64,000 nt of DNA from JAUIAI01 sp049680625 (lineage in GTDB: Bacteria > Pseudomonadota > Gammaproteobacteria > Burkholderiales > Burkholderiaceae_E): the NCBI GenBank assembly GCA_049680625.1, contig JBAUID010000151.1:1-64000 (forward strand), written 5' to 3'. Positions 1 through 8,633 of the stretch are shown here, in pieces. Each line of letters opens with the position of its first letter. Position 1 is the stretch's first letter. Position numbers and translations under genes: made by a program. Under the pieces are notes generated by a model that saw only the letters and a program-made list of their open reading frames with translations, had not been told where the DNA came from and made no database searches.

Positions 1-2
1 CT

Positions 3-1046
3 ATATTAACAACCAGCGGCGATGTCCAGTTAGTTCGCAAAGATCGCCAGGTCAGAATCGCTAAGGGCATAAACGTAAACGCCGGTGATCAATTCACAAC
101 CGGACGCAATGGCAGCGTCGAAGTGCAATTCACTGAGGTCGTCGGAAAAACCAGGCGCGGGCCTTTCGTCTTTTCTATCGGCCCGAGTTCGAAAATTGCC
201 ATAGGCTGGCAATCAAATATGGTGGTTCAGGACCGGAAAAATGAATCCATCGGCCTGGAAGTCTCCCTTGTTTACGGCACGCTGAGAATCAAGTCGATTG
301 GGGCCGGGTTCGACAGCAACTACCTGGTACGATCTGGACAGAGCCAAACCCAAATGCTGGGCGCGGACGCTGTCGTTACCTACTACCCCAAGCGCGATCT
401 GAGCAATTCCAAGTTGCGCTCGGGGGTTGCTGAAGTATCACACGGCAGCTCAAACCCGATTCGACTCAAGCCAAATCAGCAACTGTCTATACGAGGCGGT
501 GTCATACAGGCTGTCAGCGACCTGCCAGCTAACCAATGGGAAGCCGCACTGATCGCATCCGGTTCGAGTGATCAACCCCCGCCAGGCGGCGATCTGGACA
601 AAAAGCCTGGTCGCGAGATCGCGCGCGCCGATGTTCAGCGTCGTGTGCGCGCCCGTGCCTCAGTGGATGCGATGCTTATTGCTCTGCGTAGTGCTAATGC
701 GAACGGTTTGTTGACATCCACCAGCGGCGAGGCACAACGCAATGCGCGCAACTCCATGCGCCGGCAAAGCCTGCGTGATGTCTTAAATACGTCGGGCAAA
801 CCGGTGACTTGGTTCCACGATTGTGTTGCCTGTACCTCAGACGGGTATTGCGCGGTACCGACAGAGGTCAAGCTCGATGGAGGTCCGTCGCGAAAGTATG
901 AAGCCCTGCACGTGGTAAAGCCAACCGCCAACGATCGCGGCTATACGGTCGACCGGATCGCACCCTGGGACGAAAACGCACAAAAGCTATTTCGGGCCAA
1001 CAAACCACTATGTGAGGCCGATTTGTCGCAAAGTGGTCGCCGATAA
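3..1046 (+). CDS. FecR-domain protein, 5' end outside the window
   Basis: The reading frame is open from the window edge, so the N-terminus, including any signal peptide, is missing; 347 residues are visible. The first ~95 residues have the FecR pattern: a short beta-rich stretch, a 'G..V.AGDQFTTG.NG' turn, then an 'S.I.I' strand and a 'V.LVYGTLRI' strand, as in periplasmic FecR-fold proteins. The remainder is Pro/Gly/Arg-rich and ends in a Cys-containing tail (four Cys at about residues 274-340). It converges on the LuxR-type gene. Role unknown: a FecR domain alone does not imply iron signalling, and no sigma factor or TonB receptor is visible. The family call is fairly secure, the function is not. 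Confidence 0.7.
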   Translation: MLTTSGDVQLVRKDRQVRIAKGINVNAGDQFTTGRNGSVEVQFTEVVGKTRRGPFVFSIGPSSKIAIGWQSNMVVQDRKNESIGLEVSLVYGTLRIKSIGAGFDSNYLVRSGQSQTQMLGADAVVTYYPKRDLSNSKLRSGVAEVSHGSSNPIRLKPNQQLSIRGGVIQAVSDLPANQWEAALIASGSSDQPPPGGDLDKKPGREIARADVQRRVRARASVDAMLIALRSANANGLLTSTSGEAQRNARNSMRRQSLRDVLNTSGKPVTWFHDCVACTSDGYCAVPTEVKLDGGPSRKYEALHVVKPTANDRGYTVDRIAPWDENAQKLFRANKPLCEADLSQSGRR

Positions 1047-1057
1047 TTTACGCCGGC

Positions 1058-2191
1058 TTAATTGCCGCCAGTACCCTCCAATAACATCATAACGCGCACC
1101 AGTTCAACCTGACGGTTGACCCCCGCCTTACGTTTGGCATTTTTGAGATGGGAGCGGACTGTTTCAATCGAACAGGCCCGCTCGCGGGCAATATCCGGCA
1201 CTGCATCGCCTTCGGCAAGACGACGCACGGTATCGAGTTCTGCACTTGTCCAGCGATACATCTTGTTGGCAATACGTGAAAGGTTGACTTCCGCCCGCGC
1301 ATTGCTTTCCCGCAGGGTGAGACCGTAACGCACGCCGAGCAAAGATGGTGCGTTACCGATCGCTTGCAATGGGTAGAAACTGAGATTCACGGTACCAAGG
1401 CCAGCCATTTTTTCTCTCTGTTCTATCGGATGGTCGACGATGCCCGGACTGCGCTGAATGCTGGCCAGAATCGCTTGCAACCATGCGTTCGCGCCTGACG
1501 ACGCAAAACCCAGGCTGCGACCCGGATAACGAACCAATTCACGATCGACTAACTCAGCGCCTCGGCGGTTGGTCACCAACACCGAGCCGTTGTCGTTCAA
1601 CAAGTACACGGCAGATTGTTGATCTGACAACCCGCTTGCCCGACTCAGTGAATTGGCAATACTGATCTGCTCCTGGGCCGCGATTGACCGGGATACCAGG
1701 CTCAGGCTGTCGATATGGCGCTGCTCAAAGTTGGGGGCGTGCGGTGCCCGCCACAACAATAAAGCGTACGGACTGGTCAGCGGGTCGGCCGGCGTAATCC
1801 ACGCGCCAATATGTGGCCCGAGCCCATTTGGATCGAGAAATTCGAGAGCAAACCGGGATCTGACATCACTGTTACCTGCAAGATCTGTCCCGCGGTAGAC
1901 GAACAGTTTTCCGGGCCCGGGCATTGACAGGGTAGACAGCCATGGATCAATTTCCTGGTAATGGCTCTGCCAGCGGGTCATTGTCGATGCGGATATTCCG
2001 TGCGCAACCAGCAATCCGGTTCTTTCCACAGGAGCCAGCGAGATCATCGCTGCCGCCCGGGCGCCGACGACAACGCTCAGGCTGGCCAGAAATTCAGGCC
2101 AGCATGCACCGTCACAAAATGCCGCGTGAAGGTTGTCAATAACCGTGTATAGGCTAGACCTGTCATCCCTTGGTGATTCCTGCCCGATCAT
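1058..2191 (-). CDS. LuxR-family transcriptional regulator
   Basis: 377-residue predicted cytoplasmic DNA-binding regulator. The last ~65 residues form a LuxR/GerE helix-turn-helix: 'WTSAELDTVRRLAEGDAVPDIA' leads to the recognition helix around 'ETVRSHLKNAKRKAGV', followed by 'ELVR'. The N-terminal 300 residues show no receiver domain and none of the Trp/Tyr/Asp pattern of acyl-homoserine-lactone receptors that I could recognise; a PAS/GAF-like sensory fold is likely but unproven. It is transcribed alone; the hydrolase lies upstream on the same strand, 165 nt away. HTH class confident, ligand unknown. Confidence 0.8.
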   Translation of the reverse strand: MIGQESPRDDRSSLYTVIDNLHAAFCDGACWPEFLASLSVVVGARAAAMISLAPVERTGLLVAHGISASTMTRWQSHYQEIDPWLSTLSMPGPGKLFVYRGTDLAGNSDVRSRFALEFLDPNGLGPHIGAWITPADPLTSPYALLLWRAPHAPNFEQRHIDSLSLVSRSIAAQEQISIANSLSRASGLSDQQSAVYLLNDNGSVLVTNRRGAELVDRELVRYPGRSLGFASSGANAWLQAILASIQRSPGIVDHPIEQREKMAGLGTVNLSFYPLQAIGNAPSLLGVRYGLTLRESNARAEVNLSRIANKMYRWTSAELDTVRRLAEGDAVPDIARERACSIETVRSHLKNAKRKAGVNRQVELVRVMMLLEGTGGN

Positions 2192-2356
2192 GATTACTCA
2201 ATTCGAATTAGATTTGCGCGACTGCCGATGGCAGCCACTATTGACAGAATCTAGCGATCGAACCTATTCGGTGCATCACCCAAACTAACTACACAGACCC
2301 GCGATGTCTCGAGCTAAACTGCAATTAATAGCCCATTTTGACTAGATTAACCAACT

Positions 2357-3172
2357 TTAGGCTATCGATTCGAGCCAGGCCAGCAACTCTGCATATACCT
2401 GGCCCCGGCGGGAAGCTTCTTCGTTGAGGACCTCGTGCAAATATCCGTTATACCAGCGTTGGGTGAGCAACCCGGGCGGCACTTTGGCGGCAAATTCGCG
2501 AAAGCCATCCGGATTCACCACTGGATCAGCCGCTGAAGCCATGATCAGGGTCGGGACGGTCAGCTGATCAACCCGGGCAAGACAATCCGCCCCGGCGTCG
2601 ATTATCCACTGCACCAGTTGGGCCGAAACAAACCCATGGACGAGTGGATCACTGCGATAGGCAGCAACCACGGCTGGGTCATGTGACAGCTTCCTCGGAT
2701 CTAGCGACCGCTCGATGACAAACCGAGGGGCAATGGCACCAAGCGTGCGCAGCTGCCAACGCTGCGATCTCGACAACGCGGGACGAAAGGCAGGGGCCGA
2801 TAAACAAAGGCCGGCAACATCGACAGACCGTGTTAACACACTGGCCGCAGCAATAACCCCACCCATGCTGTGTCCCAGTAACACCGGGCGACTACCACTT
2901 TCAGCTGCAAACTGCGCCAGGCACTGCACCAAATCATCAACATAGGCGTTTGCTGATCGCAGGCGCCCGCGGGTTCCTCCAGACCGGCCAAACCCGTGAT
3001 GGTCGTGAGCGCCGACGATCCAGCCCCTGGCGGCCAGCCAGCGCCCGACATCGTCATAACGTCCGGAATGTTCGCTGATGCCGTGTACCAGGTAGATACT
3101 GCGATGCCGGCCGGTTAACCTCGAATCCGGATTCCATCGACGTTGATACAGACTAGACTTCATCTTCATCAT
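2357..3172 (-). CDS. alpha/beta hydrolase, monoacylglycerol-lipase-like
   Basis: 271-residue serine hydrolase of the Hydrolase_4 (serine aminopeptidase S33 / monoglyceride lipase) group. An oxyanion-hole segment 'HGISEHSGRY' is at residues 30-39, the nucleophile elbow GHSMGG puts Ser102 in the active site, and Asp216 (SAADPVV) and His246 (GYLHEV) complete the triad. No signal peptide, so probably cytoplasmic, cleaving monoacylglycerol- or lysophospholipid-type esters; the true substrate cannot be read. It diverges from pyrF across 118 nt. ATG at 3172 or 3166 are both possible starts. Confidence 0.85.
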   Translation of the reverse strand: MMKMKSSLYQRRWNPDSRLTGRHRSIYLVHGISEHSGRYDDVGRWLAARGWIVGAHDHHGFGRSGGTRGRLRSANAYVDDLVQCLAQFAAESGSRPVLLGHSMGGVIAAASVLTRSVDVAGLCLSAPAFRPALSRSQRWQLRTLGAIAPRFVIERSLDPRKLSHDPAVVAAYRSDPLVHGFVSAQLVQWIIDAGADCLARVDQLTVPTLIMASAADPVVNPDGFREFAAKVPPGLLTQRWYNGYLHEVLNEEASRRGQVYAELLAWLESIA

Positions 3173-3278
3173 GTGGAGCGTGATAATTGCCGATCAACGA
3201 AATCGGGCGAAAAAATTTGTGCTTTATTCGTGCACTTCATACTAGCAGCGGCCTGCGAGCCAGGCCGCAACAACCGAC

Positions 3279-3284
3279 AGGAGG
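3279..3284 (+). promoter_or_regulatory. Shine-Dalgarno site that fixes a CTG start for pyrF
   Basis: A perfect AGGAGG is followed after six bases by an in-frame CTG at 3291. The first in-frame ATG is at 3339, 54 bases past the site and inside conserved protein sequence. No ATG, GTG or TTG occurs in this frame between the upstream stop at 3243 and 3339. Confidence 0.75.
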
Positions 3285-3290
3285 CATTCC

Positions 3291-4151
3291 CTGAACTTTA
3301 CTGAGAAGTTAACTGCAAGCTGGGCCCGCAGCGCTTCGATGCTGTGTGTTGGTCTGGACCCCGATCTGAAGCGATTGCCGCCAGGGTTCGGTAACGGCAA
3401 CGAAGGACTGGAGCGGTTTTGCAAGGCTATTGTTGATGCCACCGCGGCGTCGGCTTGCGCTTTTAAGCCGCAGATTGCGTATTTTGCAAGCGCCGGCGCA
3501 GAGCAGGCATTAGAGCGGGTCATTCGCCATATTCAGGATAATTACCCCACGATTCCGGTAATCCTCGATGCCAAGCGTGGCGACATCGGTGCAACCGCAT
3601 CCCACTATGCTCGCGAAGCGTTCGAGCGTTATGGGGCGGACGCCGTTACGATAAATCCGTACATGGGCAGTGACTCGATCAGCCCGTACGGTGAGTTCCC
3701 GGACAAGGGTGTATTTATTCTGTGCCGCACATCCAATCCGGGCGGTGATGACCTCCAATCACTACCCGTCACTGATAGCGCGCCAGGCGAAGCGCATGGC
3801 GCGTTATATCAGAAAGTGGCCAGTCTCGCCGCCGGCCCGTGGAATACTCTTGTCAATGGTCAGGCTGGCCTTGTCGTTGGTGCAACGTATCCCGACGAAC
3901 TGAAAACCGTCCGCGCCATGACCGGGGACATGCCATTGCTTGTTCCCGGTATTGGTGCCCAGGGTGGGGACATCGACGCAACCGTTGCTGCCGGCCTTGA
4001 CAGTCGGGGTTGCGGGATGCTGATTAATTCATCCCGGGCTATCCTGTATGCGTCGGCAGGGCCCGATTTTGCCCGCGCCGCGGCCATGGTTGCCCAGGCC
4101 ACGCGCGATGCCATCAACCGGGCCCGTGCGCAATGTGGCTTGTGGACCTAA
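3291..4151 (+). CDS. pyrF: orotidine-5'-phosphate decarboxylase, type 2
   Basis: Decarboxylates OMP to UMP, the last step of de novo pyrimidine synthesis. Starting at CTG 3291 gives 286 residues, beginning L-N-F-T-E-K-L, which fits the 'F..KL...W....LLCVGLDPD' opening of type-2 (Mycobacterium/Burkholderia-like) enzymes; the ATG at 3339 would remove this helix. The catalytic segment 'ILDAKRGDIGAT' carries the Asp-Lys-x-x-Asp residues (about 93, 95 and 98 in the long form), and a 'LLVPGIGAQGGD' phosphate-binding loop follows. Type 2 differs from the E. coli form. It stands alone between divergent and downstream regulatory genes. Function very secure; start supported by the perfect ribosome-binding site. 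Confidence 0.93.
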   Translation: MNFTEKLTASWARSASMLCVGLDPDLKRLPPGFGNGNEGLERFCKAIVDATAASACAFKPQIAYFASAGAEQALERVIRHIQDNYPTIPVILDAKRGDIGATASHYAREAFERYGADAVTINPYMGSDSISPYGEFPDKGVFILCRTSNPGGDDLQSLPVTDSAPGEAHGALYQKVASLAAGPWNTLVNGQAGLVVGATYPDELKTVRAMTGDMPLLVPGIGAQGGDIDATVAAGLDSRGCGMLINSSRAILYASAGPDFARAAAMVAQATRDAINRARAQCGLWT

Positions 4152-4282
4152 CGCAACCCATGCCACCAATGCGCAGGCTATTGAGGCGCATAGCCGTATC
4201 ACCAGAGGCGACAGGGGGCGGTTTTACGGTCAGAATAGGCGGATGATCCTAACGTTCGACAGAATCAGGGTGTTAGAAGCCA

Positions 4283-4960
4283 ATGAGAATATTGCTTGCC
4301 GAAGATGACGCTGTCTTATCAGATGGCCTGTCCCGATCACTGCGGTCGTCAGGCTATGCGGTTGACTGCGTCAGTACCGGCCATGATGCGGATGTCGCCT
4401 TAGCAGCGCAACAGTCTTATGATTTACTCATACTTGATCTCGGGCTACCCCTGCTCAGTGGACAGGAAGTCCTGAAGCGACTGCGGGCCCGTGAAAACTC
4501 GTTACCGGTAATGATTCTTACGGCAGCCGATTCGGTTGACCAACGAGTACAAGGCCTTGACCTTGGCGCCGACGACTACCTGGCCAAACCATTTGCACTG
4601 TCAGAACTCGAGGCGCGGGTGCGCGCCCTGGTCCGGCGCAGTATGGGCAACGGAAGCTCTCAAATACGCTGCGGAGCCCTCACCTATGATCAAGTCGGGC
4701 GGTCTGCCTATCTGCGAGAGCAAGCCCTGGAGTTATCGGCACGCGAGCTCGGGCTACTCGAAATTTTATTGCAACGCATGGGCCGGTTGGTCAGCAAAGA
4801 CCAGATTGTTGAACACCTGTGCGAATGGGGTGAAGAAATCAGCGCCAACGCGGTTGAGGTGTATATGCACCGACTGCGCAAAAAACTGGATGGTGGTGAC
4901 GTCCGTATCGCAACTGTAAGAGGCCTTGGCTATTGCCTTGAACGGCCTGCCGGCGCCTGA
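4283..4960 (+). CDS. OmpR/PhoB-family response regulator (TctD/QseB-like)
   Basis: 225 residues: receiver domain 1-115 with acidic pocket Asp8/Asp9, phospho-acceptor Asp52 (LILDLGLP) and Lys102 (DDYLAKPF), then a winged-helix DNA-binding domain (~130-222) with 'VEVYMHRLRKKL' and the closing 'VRGLGYCLE' hairpin. It sits 45 nt before a cognate-looking histidine kinase, so the two form one operon. TctD-like proteins often control tricarboxylate or other organic-acid uptake, but no Tct transporter is next to it, so the regulon is unknown. Confidence 0.92.
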   Translation: MRILLAEDDAVLSDGLSRSLRSSGYAVDCVSTGHDADVALAAQQSYDLLILDLGLPLLSGQEVLKRLRARENSLPVMILTAADSVDQRVQGLDLGADDYLAKPFALSELEARVRALVRRSMGNGSSQIRCGALTYDQVGRSAYLREQALELSARELGLLEILLQRMGRLVSKDQIVEHLCEWGEEISANAVEVYMHRLRKKLDGGDVRIATVRGLGYCLERPAGA

Positions 4961-5005
4961 CTACAAACCAGGCCGCTGAATTCCTTTGCCAATTGCCGAT
5001 AACAG

Positions 5006-6622
5006 ATGAATCGACCAGAAAAACTCTCGTCGGTTTCGTCGATTCTGGGCGACTTAATTCATACCCACGAGTCAAGCCCGTTCGAAATAGAGAGTCTCGA
5101 AAAAGCACCTACCCTGCCCGGCTCGCAGCCCAAGACTGACAAAGCGTTCGAATCAAAATCACTGTTCGGGGAAATCCTCGACTTCATGCTGGCGCCGCTA
5201 CTGCTGGTATGGCCACTGACCATCGTCATCACATTAATTGTTGCCCGCTCTCTGGCCGATGCACCGTATGACAAAGCGCTACACGATAAAACGCTGCTGC
5301 TGAGCCAACAGGTACAGTTTCGACACTCCGGGGACAAACTCGTGCCCTACGTGCCGCCCTCTGCCCATGAGTTGATTGCCAGTGACAATAAAAACCTGCG
5401 CTACCAGGTGCGCGATTCAAGCGGTCTGCCGATTTTCGGAGAAGCCAAACTGCCCAGTCCGTCCTTGTACGACTACCCCGACCTCGGACAGGTCAGCTTT
5501 CGCACGATCCCGTTTAACGATCAAGACCTGCGAATCGCTTATACCTATGTGCCAAAGGCTGATGCGCTGAGCCAGGGAAATCCCGTTCTGATTCAAATAG
5601 CCGAGGGTTTTGAACAACGCAACCAGTTAGCGAACAGCATCATCAAGGGGGTCATCATTCCACAGTTTTTTGTGCTGCCGATCGCCGCCGCCCTGGTGTG
5701 GTTCGGACTGGCCAGAGGGTTGCGCCCGTTACGTGGCCTGAGAGATCGGATTCGCAGTCGCCGTCCTGATGACTTGTCACCTATTGATCCACAAAGTGCC
5801 CCACATGAAATTGTGCCGCTGGTCGAATCCTTCAACGAATTACTTGGCCAGCTGAACAACAATCTGCACAATCAGCGACGCTTTATCGCGGATGCCGCGC
5901 ACCAAATGAAAACGCCACTGGCTGGTATTCGTATGCAAGCAGAACTTGCACTGCGCGAGACCGATCAGGACGAACGTAACCGTAGTCTGAAACAACTCGC
6001 ACGCAGTTCAGAGCGCGCATCACATTTGATCAATCAAATGCTGGCACTGGCCCGAACAGAAAATCTGACCGAAACAACCCGGTTCGAACGAACCGATTTA
6101 AACGACGTAGTGCGCGAGATAATAACCGAACTGGCCCCAATGGCAGTCAATGCCGATCTTGACCTCGGATTTGAAGCCAGCCCGAGCCCGGCCTGGATTC
6201 GTGCCAATTCGATTCTACTGGGTGAGCTGACTCAGAATCTGACGACCAATGCCATTCGATACACACCAGCGGGTGGTGTTATCAACGTGGTTGTCAGCCA
6301 GGCAATGGATATCGTTTCACTGACTGTTGAAGACAATGGCCCGGGCATCCCGGTGGCGGCGCGCGAAGAAGTTTTCTCGCGCTTTTATCGTCTCCGGGAC
6401 CGCCTGGACAACAATGAAGAAGAGGCCCGGGGCAGTGGCCTCGGACTGGCAATCGTTCGTGAAATTGCCCGTTTACACCAGGCCAGAATCAATGTCTCGG
6501 ACGGGCTTGCCTGGCCACGGGGTCGGGGAGCGGGGGTTGGTGCCGCCTTTGTGGTGCATTTTGATCGAATTGACCCTCAATCGCTAAAAATGGGCTTTGA
6601 CAGTGCGCGATCGCATCGCTAG
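5006..6622 (+). CDS. membrane sensor histidine kinase (TctE-like)
   Basis: 538 residues. A charged 55-residue cytoplasmic N-tail precedes TM1 (~61-80), a ~130-residue periplasmic sensor region resembling 2CSK_N/TctE sensors follows, then TM2 (~216-236) and a HAMP-like linker. The HisKA H-box is 'AAHQMKTPLAG' with phospho-His299; the ATPase domain shows an N-box (ELTQNL.TNAIRYT), DNGPGIP and GSGLGLAIV. It would phosphorylate the regulator just upstream. The N-terminal extension before TM1 is longer than usual. The 3' end of the gene carries the promoter of tRNA-Met. Confidence 0.92.
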   Translation: MNRPEKLSSVSSILGDLIHTHESSPFEIESLEKAPTLPGSQPKTDKAFESKSLFGEILDFMLAPLLLVWPLTIVITLIVARSLADAPYDKALHDKTLLLSQQVQFRHSGDKLVPYVPPSAHELIASDNKNLRYQVRDSSGLPIFGEAKLPSPSLYDYPDLGQVSFRTIPFNDQDLRIAYTYVPKADALSQGNPVLIQIAEGFEQRNQLANSIIKGVIIPQFFVLPIAAALVWFGLARGLRPLRGLRDRIRSRRPDDLSPIDPQSAPHEIVPLVESFNELLGQLNNNLHNQRRFIADAAHQMKTPLAGIRMQAELALRETDQDERNRSLKQLARSSERASHLINQMLALARTENLTETTRFERTDLNDVVREIITELAPMAVNADLDLGFEASPSPAWIRANSILLGELTQNLTTNAIRYTPAGGVINVVVSQAMDIVSLTVEDNGPGIPVAAREEVFSRFYRLRDRLDNNEEEARGSGLGLAIVREIARLHQARINVSDGLAWPRGRGAGVGAAFVVHFDRIDPQSLKMGFDSARSHR

Positions 6623-6625
6623 TAT
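6597..6625 (+). promoter_or_regulatory. sigma-70 promoter of tRNA-Met, inside the kinase gene end
   Basis: TTGACA (6597-6602), a 17-base spacer and TAGTAT (6620-6625) match a strong housekeeping promoter. The -10 overlaps the kinase stop codon region, and the mature tRNA begins 11 bases downstream, so the leader would be only a few bases long. Confidence 0.75.
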
Positions 6626-6635
6626 TTCGCCCTTC

Positions 6636-6712
<77 letters not shown>

Positions 6713-6942
6713 ATATTTTCCAGCTATTTCTGGCTGCGCCTGGCATCGGCGGGCCCGCATAGGCTGAATCGGCCGCACCGGCCGGCCCGGTAACCCTGCA
6801 ACCTGGGAAAGTCAGCTTTTGTTGCCTGACAGTCCAGCGACCAACCGATTGATATCATCAGTCGGTACAGTGGCAACCGAAATTTCCCGGAACTCCGGGC
6901 CGGAAAGCCTGAAGTCGAACCCGCTTGCGGTATCCTCTCGTC

Positions 6943-7290
6943 ATGAAATATCCCCTGATTGTGATCCGGCTTACCCAGTTCCTGTTGGTCGGCCTAATTT
7001 CGCTGGCTATCCCGGCAGGCTATGCCCTTGCCCAGGCCAGGGCTCTGCCGGCTGAAGCCAGAACCGGCAACCTGACCATGGGCGTTTTTCCGGTTGCTGC
7101 GGTTAATGGCAAACCTGTCCGCTTCTCTCCTGGCGCCCGCATACTGAACCAAGCCAATCAGCTGGTCCTGCCCGCGAGCGTTACCGGCAAAGTGCCGATA
7201 GCCTACATTCTTGATTTTCAGGGTCAGATCAAGCAAGCGTGGTTAGTATCAAATGCGGAAATCACCGCGCTCAATCGACGCAAGCGATAG
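6943..7290 (+). CDS. small exported protein of unknown function upstream of miaB
   Basis: 115 residues from ATG 6943. The first ~30 form a Sec signal peptide (K near the start, hydrophobic 'FLLVGLISLAIPAG', AxA-type cleavage after 'YALAQA'). The mature part is small, basic and beta-rich, with 'RFSPGARILN' and 'VAYILDFQGQI'-like strands and a Lys/Arg tail. I recognise no family. It ends 8 nt before miaB, so it is probably co-transcribed with it. Frame openness, the signal peptide and the tight spacing support a real gene. Confidence 0.65.
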   Translation: MKYPLIVIRLTQFLLVGLISLAIPAGYALAQARALPAEARTGNLTMGVFPVAAVNGKPVRFSPGARILNQANQLVLPASVTGKVPIAYILDFQGQIKQAWLVSNAEITALNRRKR

Positions 7291-7298
7291 GCCCGACA

Positions 7299-8633
7299 AT
7301 GGCACGCAAGTTATATATCAAGACATTCGGTTGTCAGATGAATGAATACGATTCTGACAAAATGGCCGATGTTCTCAATGACGATGAAGGTATTGTCTCC
7401 GTTGAAAAAATGGAAGATGCTGACATCGTGCTCTACAACACGTGTTCGGTTCGGGAAAAAGCTCAGGAAAAAGTATTTTCCGACCTCGGCAGGGCCCGCG
7501 CACTAAAAGAGAAAAATCCCAGCCTGGTAATTGGTGTGGGTGGCTGTGTTGCGAGCCAGGAAGGTGAATCAATCATCAGCCGTGCACCGTTTGTCGACCT
7601 CGTGTTTGGCCCCCAAACATTGCATCGCCTGCCCGCTATGATTTCAACGGCAAAACGAACCGGCAAAGCTCAGGTTGATATCAGTTTTCCTGAAATCGAA
7701 AAATTTGATCACCTGCCTCCGGCGCGAGTCGATGGATGTAAAGCGTTTGTATCCATCATGGAAGGATGCAGTAAATACTGCAGCTTTTGTGTTGTCCCTT
7801 ACACCCGCGGCGAAGAGGTCTCGCGGCCTCTGGCAGATATCCTGACCGACGTCGCAGAACTGGCCGACCAGGGAGTCCGGGAAGTCACTTTGCTCGGGCA
7901 AAATGTCAACGCCTGGGTTGGTCCTTTTGAGGGTAGTTCCGATGTCACCGAGGCGGATTTTGCCACCCTGCTTGAATTTGTCTGTGATATTCCCGGGATC
8001 GAGCGCATTCGTTATACAACGTCTCACCCGCGCGAGTTTGGTAACCGCCTGATCCAGGCACACGCCCACCTGGACAAACTACCGCAACATGTTCACCTGC
8101 CGGTACAAGCTGGTTCGGATCGAATTTTGTCAGCAATGAAGCGCGGCTATACCAGCCTGGAATTCAAGTCGATTGTGCGCCGCCTGCGAAACGCCTGCCC
8201 CGACATCGCGATTTCATCAGATTTCATTGTTGGCTTTCCTGGCGAAACTGAAGCTGATTTCGAGCAAACAATGAATCTGGTTCGTTCAGTTGGCTTTGAT
8301 TCTTCGTTCAGTTTTATCTACAGCCCCCGCCCTGGCACACCGGCGGCTAACCTACCCGATGACACGCCCCATTCGGTCAAACTGGAGCGTCTGCAACGCC
8401 TGCAAGCCGAAATTACTGCGAACGCCGCCGCCATCAGCGATGCCATGGTTGGCAGTATTCAACCGGTTCTGGTGGATGGTTTGTCAAAAAAGAGCAACGC
8501 CCAGGTCAGCGGCAGGACCGGAAACAATCGCATTGTTAATTTTGACGGTGACCCATCTCTCATCGGGTCAATGGTCAATATCAAAATTACCGAAGCCCTG
8601 CCTCATTCGTTGCGTGGTGTTCCATGCGAATGA
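7299..8633 (+). CDS. miaB: tRNA-2-methylthio-N6-dimethylallyladenosine synthase
   Basis: 444-residue radical-SAM methylthiotransferase that converts i6A37 to ms2i6A37 in tRNAs reading UNN codons. The N-terminal auxiliary-cluster cysteines are Cys12, Cys49 and Cys83; the radical-SAM motif CxxxCxxC is Cys157/161/164 (GCSKYCSFC); a TRAM RNA-binding domain closes the protein (~375-440). ATG 7299 gives the family opening 'KLYIKTFGCQMN'. It heads the miaB-ybeZ-ybeY-corC-lnt run, but here its end overlaps the next gene, a Slam-like protein, by 10 nt rather than being followed by ybeZ. Confidence 0.97.
   Translation: MARKLYIKTFGCQMNEYDSDKMADVLNDDEGIVSVEKMEDADIVLYNTCSVREKAQEKVFSDLGRARALKEKNPSLVIGVGGCVASQEGESIISRAPFVDLVFGPQTLHRLPAMISTAKRTGKAQVDISFPEIEKFDHLPPARVDGCKAFVSIMEGCSKYCSFCVVPYTRGEEVSRPLADILTDVAELADQGVREVTLLGQNVNAWVGPFEGSSDVTEADFATLLEFVCDIPGIERIRYTTSHPREFGNRLIQAHAHLDKLPQHVHLPVQAGSDRILSAMKRGYTSLEFKSIVRRLRNACPDIAISSDFIVGFPGETEADFEQTMNLVRSVGFDSSFSFIYSPRPGTPAANLPDDTPHSVKLERLQRLQAEITANAAAISDAMVGSIQPVLVDGLSKKSNAQVSGRTGNNRIVNFDGDPSLIGSMVNIKITEALPHSLRGVPCE

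Noticed and set aside
4169..4191. Terminator after pyrF (ATGCGC/GCGCAT hairpin)
   Set aside because: 6-bp stem with an 11-base loop and no T-run; too weak to call.
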